NCBI GenBank assembly: GCA_025061935.1
Contig: JANWZY010000096.1
Coordinates: forward strand, 1-10,525
Origin: Verrucomicrobiia bacterium
GTDB lineage: Bacteria; Verrucomicrobiota; Verrucomicrobiia; Limisphaerales; DTLC01
Direction of reading: 5' to 3'
Length of the DNA: 10,525 nt
The position numbers and the translations under genes are program-made. Numbering within the stretch: the first letter of the stretch is position 1; each line of letters begins with the position of its first letter. Positions 5,547 through 10,525 of this stretch are shown piece by piece. The notes beneath the pieces were generated by a model. The model was not told the origin of the DNA and made no database searches. It saw only the letters and a program-made list of their open reading frames with translations.

Positions 5547-7229
5547 ATGCTCACCCAAGGGTTGCGCGCAGCGGCGGCGCTGCTGCTCGTGCTGAGCCTG
5601 GTAGCAGGTTGCAAAACCCTTCCGGACGCGGAGGGGCTTGGCGCCGCCCGCCACGCACAAAAACACAGCGCGGACACAGACCAGCTCGCCAAAGCATACG
5701 CGCACTTCGCCACCGGCGCCCTGCTTAGATTCCAGGACGATCCCGAGGGTGCACTTGAACATTTCGCCCAGGCAGCGTTGCTCGACCCAGCCAATGAAGC
5801 GCTTGTACTCGAAGTCGCGCAGCAATATGCCCAGCGCGAGCAACCGCTTAAAGCGCTTCAACTCCTTACCAACGCCGTCGCCGCAGGCACAGCCTCGGCC
5901 GAGGTGTACACTCAACTCGGCTCGACTTACGCCAGCCTAGGGAAACTCGATCTCGCAGAAAAATCGTACCGCCGCGCGCTCGCACTGGCCCCGGACTCGA
6001 TTACGGCCACGCGCAACTTGTTTCTGCTGCTCCTGCGCGAGAAACAGCCGGCGCGCGCGTGGCGCGTGCTAAATCGCGCGTTGGAGCGGGAACCGAAAAA
6101 ACCCGAATTCCAAATCGAGCTGGCTGAATTGTGCCTTGTTTATGCGCAACAATACCCCCGCATGGCCACACAAGCCCGCACCGCAGCGTTGACAGTGCTT
6201 GACCAGGCCGCCGCATTGAACCCCGTAAATCCCCACACTAAGCTCAAAATAGCGGACGGGTTCGCTCGCTTGGACGAACCGCAGCGCGCGCTGGCACTGT
6301 ACACAAATCTGTTCGAGTTTTACAGGGAATTCCCAGGTCTGCGCAACAGTCTCCGGGTCAAAATGGCCGAACAACACCTGCGCATAGGCAACAGTGCTGA
6401 AGCTGTAACCCTGCTCGAAGCAGTCGCACACGAGCAACCTGTTGATCCCGCGCCACGGTTCTGGCTCGGCATCATCGCCTTACAAGACAACAAGCCCGCT
6501 CAAGCGGCCGAATATTTCAACAAGGCGATTTCGGTCGCGCCCGATTTCATGCAGGCATACGTCGAGCTTGCGCGCGCACAGTTGACCGCAAACCGGCCCG
6601 ATGCTGCAATCGAAACGCTCGACAAAGCACGGACCAAGTTCGGCGAGAAGTTTGCAATCGCATACTTCGCAGGCCTGGCTTATGCGCAAAAGAAGGACTA
6701 CACAAACGCTATTCACCACTACAAAATCGCCGAGCGACTATCCAAAACGACGAACCCAAATGCAACCAACGCGATGCTCTACTTCCAGCTCGGGGCGGCC
6801 TACGAGCGCACAGGCCAAATCGAACTAGCAGCGGAATGTTTCAAAACTGCGCTGGCCGTAGCGCCGGATTTCCACGAAGCCCTTAATTACCTCGGCTACA
6901 TGTGGGCCGAGCGCGGGATCAACCTGCGCCAGGCGCACGCGCTGATCCAACGCGCAGTCAAGCTTGACCCGACCAACGCTGCCTACCTGGACAGCCTCGG
7001 ATGGGTCATGTTCAAACAGGGCAAAGTGCGCCAAGCCCTCAAACACATCCTACGTGCGGCGGAACTATCTGAAAAACCCGACCCGGTCATTCTCGACCAT
7101 CTGGGGGATATCTACGCAGCGCTTAACCAGTACGAAAAGGCGATCGGGGCATGGCGCAAATCGCTCGAACTCGAACATAATCCTGATGTGGAAGCCAAAA
7201 TACTCCGTCACCACACAAAACGCCCGTAG
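5547..7229 (+). CDS. TPR-repeat lipoprotein
   Basis: Predicted 560 residues from ATG 5547; an in-frame TTG at 5541 would add only two. The N terminus is a lipoprotein signal: arginine 7, a hydrophobic run (AAAALLLVLSL) and the lipobox VAGC with Cys22 as the lipidated residue. Most of the rest consists of tetratricopeptide repeats, about nine or more. Clear ones include AEVYTQLGSTYASLGKLDLA (near 118), RFWLGIIALQDNKPAQAAEY (304), MLYFQLGAAYERTGQIELAA (410), and the C-terminal trio NYLGYMWAERGINLRQA (447), DSLGWVMFKQGKVRQAL (482) and DHLGDIYAALNQYEKAI (517). That C-terminal pattern (LGY, then DSLGW, then HLGD) is common in large outer-membrane-associated TPR proteins of Gram-negative bacteria. 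It probably acts as a periplasmic scaffold anchored in a membrane; the partner is unknown. It is separated from the upstream small gene by 85 bases with a strong hairpin, and it faces the aminotransferase gene tail to tail. Confidence 0.85.
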   Translation: MLTQGLRAAAALLLVLSLVAGCKTLPDAEGLGAARHAQKHSADTDQLAKAYAHFATGALLRFQDDPEGALEHFAQAALLDPANEALVLEVAQQYAQREQPLKALQLLTNAVAAGTASAEVYTQLGSTYASLGKLDLAEKSYRRALALAPDSITATRNLFLLLLREKQPARAWRVLNRALEREPKKPEFQIELAELCLVYAQQYPRMATQARTAALTVLDQAAALNPVNPHTKLKIADGFARLDEPQRALALYTNLFEFYREFPGLRNSLRVKMAEQHLRIGNSAEAVTLLEAVAHEQPVDPAPRFWLGIIALQDNKPAQAAEYFNKAISVAPDFMQAYVELARAQLTANRPDAAIETLDKARTKFGEKFAIAYFAGLAYAQKKDYTNAIHHYKIAERLSKTTNPNATNAMLYFQLGAAYERTGQIELAAECFKTALAVAPDFHEALNYLGYMWAERGINLRQAHALIQRAVKLDPTNAAYLDSLGWVMFKQGKVRQALKHILRAAELSEKPDPVILDHLGDIYAALNQYEKAIGAWRKSLELEHNPDVEAKILRHHTKRP

Positions 7230-7585
7230 TCAATCGCGACCAGGCCAATCTCACAAATCACGAGCATTACACGGGCCACATCGAGATCACCTGACACATG
7301 CTGAATTTAAGGCTGTTCCAGCCAGTCAATCTGAGCATGGAACGCACTTGGCTCGCAACCGATCTCTTGGGCCATTTGTTAAAGCGCGGCAGGCACGTGG
7401 GTTGATCAATAATCTCCGAAAAAAGGATTGCAGCCCGGCAAGCAACCATTGTGCATTCGAAAACACATTGCTTGTTTCGTGCAAAATACAAGCCAATGAA
7501 AGCGCGGACGGTTGCACAGCACTCGGCTTCTGCCCGCATGCGCACAATACCCAGCGCAATCCCTGCCTCAACCCCCAAAGCCAGT
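7230..7585. other. Convergent intergenic spacer
   Basis: This 356-base spacer lies between the 3' ends of the TPR gene (+) and the aminotransferase gene (-). Open frames exist on the minus strand (7267-7632 and 7326-7571) but overlap the aminotransferase end, carry no recognised motif, and are rich in cysteine and tryptophan in a way that suggests chance translation. The stretch looks less GC-rich than the genes around it. Its one supported structure is the hairpin at 7439-7474. No RNA gene was recognised. A decayed gene cannot be excluded. Confidence 0.5.
7439..7474. terminator. Bulged hairpin, candidate bidirectional terminator
   Basis: CAAGCAA (7439-7445) plus TGTG (7450-7453) pairs with CACA plus TTGCTTG (7464-7474). 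This gives 11 pairs interrupted by a 4-base bulge (CCAT), with a 10-base loop. On + it is followed by TTT (7475-7477). On -, a run of six T (the A run at 7419-7424) lies about 14 bases beyond the stem. The position between two convergent genes fits a shared terminator. The short or distant T runs make it weaker than a textbook case. Confidence 0.4.
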
Positions 7586-8830
7586 TTAACGTGCTGCCAA
7601 CACTCTACTGAGCCGACGCACACCCAGATCAATCTTTTCCAAATCGTTTACAAGCGGGCCATACGAGAGACGAACCCCGTGCTTGAGCGTGTCTCCAAAT
7701 CCCCAGCCAGGCACGACCACCACACCCGCGTTTTCGAGCGCACGCCGCGCGAACTCTGAACTGTCCATGCCGACCCTCACCACCGTGTAAAGCCCGCCCT
7801 GCGGCTCGATGCACGGCACGCCGAGATGTTTATGCACCGCCTCAACCGTGAAGCGCGCAACCGCTTCATACCGCGCTATCATCTGCATGACGTACGGTTT
7901 AATGCTGTCCGCTGCGATTCCCCTTCGGATGTAATCAGCGAGCGCCATTTGGTGCAGTGTATCCGGGCATAGGATATTCGCCGCCTGCGCAGCTTCCAGC
8001 GCCTCGATAATCTCCGGCGGCGCCTGGATCCAACCGAGCCTTCTGCCAAGGCCGCGACACCACTTCGAGTTGGAATGAATCGTGACAAAATTGTCCGTGG
8101 GCCCCCACCCGAAATATTCCGGGTACCGAGCGCCCCAAACGATCTCCTTGTACGCAAAATCAATCACAAGTAACGCGCCCACTTCAACAGCGGCATCCAA
8201 AGCGGCTTTGACAAATCGCGTCGAGGGTACCTGCGACGTCGGGTTATCCGGCGCGCACAGCAAAATCATTTTGGGCTTTTCCGCAAGGATAAACCTTGCG
8301 AACTCATCGGCTCTTTCATCCGCGACATACCGCCATTGGACCGGGTCAAGTAGTGGGAACCGGACAATCTGCACGCCGCCTACTGCAGCGGCCTGCGCAG
8401 GGTAATTGCAATAGGCCGGATCCGGCAATAACAGTTTCTCGCCCGGGCTTAGTATAAGTTGCATCAGGCTCAACGTGAGCTGCGTTGAGTTCGCGCCTAT
8501 GGCAATATTTTCCGGCCCCAACTGCATATCGTGCCCGAACAAGTGCTTCTCGTATTCAGCAATAGCAGCTCTGCACTCAGGAGTCCCAATCGTAGGCGAA
8601 TACGCGCCGCTAGCATGGAACCGACGCGGATCAAGCGCTATTTCTGCGTATGCCTGGCGCAACTCCGCCGGGGAATCGTGATTAACCCACCCGCCAGAAA
8701 ACGAGATGACTTGCACCGGGTCCAACCCCACCCGCTTGAAAAACTCAGGGCTGGCCAAGTCCATTATTTCGCGCACCGGCGATTTGGTGCAAAGCAGTTC
8801 CTCGAGCTTTTTCGATATTCTCGGCCTCAT
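7586..8830 (-). CDS. PLP-dependent class I/II aminotransferase
   Basis: Predicted 414-residue cytosolic enzyme of the aspartate aminotransferase fold (fold type I), which moves an amino group between an amino acid and a 2-oxo acid through pyridoxal phosphate. Visible residues of the family are the small-domain start SPVREIMDLA (17-26), DNPTS (195-199, Asn196 touching the cofactor), DFAY (224-227, Asp224 and Tyr227), the Schiff-base lysine in SNSKWCRG (Lys256), the phosphate-binding Arg264 in GRRLGW eight residues later, and the substrate-carboxylate arginine in GVRLSYG (Arg387). The length is normal (about 390-420) and the gene is intact. The substrate cannot be read from sequence; aspartate/alanine-type and aminoadipate (LysN/ARO8-like) branches are both possible. 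The start ATG 8828-8830 has GAGG (8835-8838 on +, read on -) 4 bases before it. It is divergent from the glycoside hydrolase gene. Confidence 0.92.
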   Translation of the reverse strand: MRPRISKKLEELLCTKSPVREIMDLASPEFFKRVGLDPVQVISFSGGWVNHDSPAELRQAYAEIALDPRRFHASGAYSPTIGTPECRAAIAEYEKHLFGHDMQLGPENIAIGANSTQLTLSLMQLILSPGEKLLLPDPAYCNYPAQAAAVGGVQIVRFPLLDPVQWRYVADERADEFARFILAEKPKMILLCAPDNPTSQVPSTRFVKAALDAAVEVGALLVIDFAYKEIVWGARYPEYFGWGPTDNFVTIHSNSKWCRGLGRRLGWIQAPPEIIEALEAAQAANILCPDTLHQMALADYIRRGIAADSIKPYVMQMIARYEAVARFTVEAVHKHLGVPCIEPQGGLYTVVRVGMDSSEFARRALENAGVVVVPGWGFGDTLKHGVRLSYGPLVNDLEKIDLGVRRLSRVLAAR

Positions 8831-8862
8831 GCAACCTCGCTACAACCATCGCGTGGCCGCGC

Positions 8863-8891
8863 ATCCTACGTTGTGCCACGAGACGCCACAA
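8863..8891 (-). promoter_or_regulatory. Candidate promoter for the aminotransferase gene
   Basis: Read on the minus strand, TTGTGG (8886-8891) and TAGGAT (8863-8868) are separated by 17 bases, a sigma-70-like arrangement with 3/6 and 4/6 matches. The -10 box lies 32 bases before the ATG. An imperfect palindrome overlaps it: arms CGTGGC (8852-8857) and GCCACG (8875-8880) flank the -10 box, with further outer pairs, which would suit an operator. The 111-base gap must also hold the glycoside hydrolase promoter, for which I see no clear boxes. Confidence 0.35.
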
Positions 8892-8941
8892 TTTGAAAAT
8901 AGAATCGCAAGCCGCAGCGCAACCACGTAAACTCAGGTCCG

Positions 8942-10525
8942 ATGAGTTGCTTGCAATTGCGCATGCTGGCCGGCGCCGCGGCGCTCGCATGGGCAGTGTG
9001 CCTGCGCGCAGCGTCCGAGTACGAGACCAAGCGTATGTATTTGTCCGGACGCAGCAAGGACGACGCTGTGCCGTGGGAATTCATGTGCACTGCGGGAGCC
9101 AAATCCGGATTCTGGACTAACCTACCGGTGCCATCACACTGGGAAATGCACGGTTTCGGCACGCTTAATTACAGAAAAGACTCACCTGAGGCCAAAACCG
9201 AGAAAGGTCTGTACCGGCTACATTTCTACGTGCCGACGGAGTTGGCAGGCCGGCGGATATTCCTCGTCTTCGAGGGCGTTATGACCGACACCGAGGCCCG
9301 CTTAAATAGCATGCCCGTGGGGCCAGTCCATCAAGGCGGGTTTTACAGATTCAAGTACGAAGTAACCCGGCTACTCAAGCTGGGTGAAACCAACCTGCTC
9401 GAGGTCACAGTCGCCAAGCATTCGGCCAACGAATCCGTGAACCGCGCCGAACGCATGGCTGATTACTGGCTATTCGGTGGCATTTACAGACCTGTCTACC
9501 TGGAGGTTACACCACCGCAGTTCATCGAGCGCGTGGCAATCAACGCGCGCCATGACGGCGAATTCACAATGGACGTGTACGTGCGCGGCGTCACCCACGC
9601 GGATGCCGAGATGACTATCGAGGCACAAATCACAACGCCGGACGGCACGCCTGTCGGGAAACCGTTCTTGACAGAGCTCGATACGCACGGCCCGCGCCAA
9701 CAAGACCTGGACCGCCTCAAGGCACGACTTCGGACAAAGGTGCCAGCACCGCGCACATGGACAGCCGAAACGCCGAACCTTTATAAGGTCGAAGTCCGGC
9801 TCAAGCACGGCAACGAATTGTTGCACCGGCATACCGAACGGTTCGGGTTCAGGACGGTCGAGGTCCGCGACGCCGACGGCATATACGTGAACGGCCGCAA
9901 GATTATGTTGAAAGGCGTAAATCGCCACTCCTTCTGGCCCGAGTCCGGCCGGTGCCTGAGCGAGACCGTCCACAGGCTCGACATCCACACAATCAAAGAA
10001 ATGAACGGCAACGCAGTGCGGATGTCGCATTATCCACCAGACGCGGAGTTCCTCGATCTATGCGATGAACTGGGACTGTACGTGCTCAACGAGCTGGCCG
10101 GATGGCACAACCACTACGATAACGACGCAGGCCGCAAGCTGGTAGAAGAAATGGTCACGCGAGACGTAAATCACCCTTGCATCTTATTTTGGTGCAATGG
10201 CAACGAGGGCGGGTTCAATACGAATCTCGACTCCGTTTTCGCCCAGTTCGATATCCAGAACCGACGCGTGCTGCACCCATGGGAGCCGTTCAACGGGATC
10301 AACACTGCGCATTACCTCGCATACGAAAACGCTAAACTGGCAGCCGCGGGTAAACCAGTTTACTACCACCCACAATACCGGGAAGAGCTGCTGGACACTA
10401 ACCTCCCGAGCAGGTGGATATACATGCCAACCGAGTTTTTACACGGCATGTTCGACGGCGGCGCCGGCGCAGGCATCGAAGATTACTGGAACATGATGAT
10501 GCGAAGCCCGCGCTGCGCAGGCGGG
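8942..10525 (+). CDS. Secreted glycoside hydrolase family 2 (beta-galactosidase/glucuronidase-like), 3' end beyond window
   Basis: ATG 8942 opens 528 codons that remain open to the window edge. A Sec signal peptide is visible (hydrophobic MLAGAAALAWAVCL at 8-21, likely cleavage near LRA|A), so the enzyme is exported. Next come a jelly-roll sugar-binding domain (about 45-190, with the family signature DYWLFGGIYRPVYLEV), an Ig-like domain (about 195-310), and the start of a TIM barrel (KGVNRHSFWPESG at 324). The acid/base glutamate is Glu422 in WCNGNEGG, and the probable nucleophile is Glu498 in PTEFLHGMFDGG. The 76-residue spacing equals that of E. coli LacZ (Glu461 and Glu537). RMSHYPPD (360-367) and VLNE (381-384) match other active-site strands. 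It should remove non-reducing-end beta-linked sugars from polysaccharides, but the sugar cannot be fixed from this. AGG lies 4 bases before the start, which is close. Confidence 0.92.
   Translation, partial: MSCLQLRMLAGAAALAWAVCLRAASEYETKRMYLSGRSKDDAVPWEFMCTAGAKSGFWTNLPVPSHWEMHGFGTLNYRKDSPEAKTEKGLYRLHFYVPTELAGRRIFLVFEGVMTDTEARLNSMPVGPVHQGGFYRFKYEVTRLLKLGETNLLEVTVAKHSANESVNRAERMADYWLFGGIYRPVYLEVTPPQFIERVAINARHDGEFTMDVYVRGVTHADAEMTIEAQITTPDGTPVGKPFLTELDTHGPRQQDLDRLKARLRTKVPAPRTWTAETPNLYKVEVRLKHGNELLHRHTERFGFRTVEVRDADGIYVNGRKIMLKGVNRHSFWPESGRCLSETVHRLDIHTIKEMNGNAVRMSHYPPDAEFLDLCDELGLYVLNELAGWHNHYDNDAGRKLVEEMVTRDVNHPCILFWCNGNEGGFNTNLDSVFAQFDIQNRRVLHPWEPFNGINTAHYLAYENAKLAAAGKPVYYHPQYREELLDTNLPSRWIYMPTEFLHGMFDGGAGAGIEDYWNMMMRSPRCAGG

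Noticed and set aside
7267..7632. 121-codon minus-strand frame in the convergent spacer
   Set aside because: It runs into the 3' end of the aminotransferase gene in another frame, has unusual cysteine/tryptophan/methionine content, no ribosome-binding site and no recognisable family. A decayed gene cannot be fully excluded.

Overview
The window looks like an ordinary chromosomal stretch from a GC-rich Gram-negative bacterium. It has lipoprotein and Sec-type signal peptides, a BatD/BatE-type envelope pair and a very short COX24-like basic protein. I would guess Verrucomicrobiota or a relative of the PVC group, but this is an inference from gene content and not proven here. Shine-Dalgarno sequences are weak or absent before most genes, so several start choices rest on conservation and signal-peptide position.

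Left part (1-3300): the 3' end of a uroporphyrinogen-III synthase gene (hemD, haem/tetrapyrrole synthesis), a 391-base stretch with no convincing gene, and then a translationally coupled pair (ATGA overlap). The first of the pair is a BatD-like membrane protein. The second is a BatE-like protein with TPRs, two membrane segments and an SH3-like domain. No MoxR ATPase, DUF58 or VWA (BatA/B) gene is visible next to them.

Middle part (3497-7229), all on +: purN (de novo purine synthesis), a 46-codon small gene with the best ribosome-binding site in the window, hisG (first step of histidine synthesis), a 33-codon gene for a very basic bS22/AURKAIP1-COX24-like protein, a perfect 12-bp GC hairpin, and a 560-residue TPR lipoprotein. 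PurN and HisG belong to metabolically linked pathways: both depend on PRPP chemistry, and histidine synthesis returns AICAR to the purine pathway.

Right part (7230-10525): a 356-base convergent spacer with a hairpin that may terminate transcription from both sides, a class I/II PLP-dependent aminotransferase on the minus strand, a 111-base divergent control region with an imperfect palindrome around a candidate promoter, and a secreted family 2 glycoside hydrolase whose 3' end lies beyond the window. I found no mobile element, CRISPR array, rRNA or tRNA, and no clear multi-gene novel system. The two unlisted micro-genes and the detached bat pair are the items most worth a second look.
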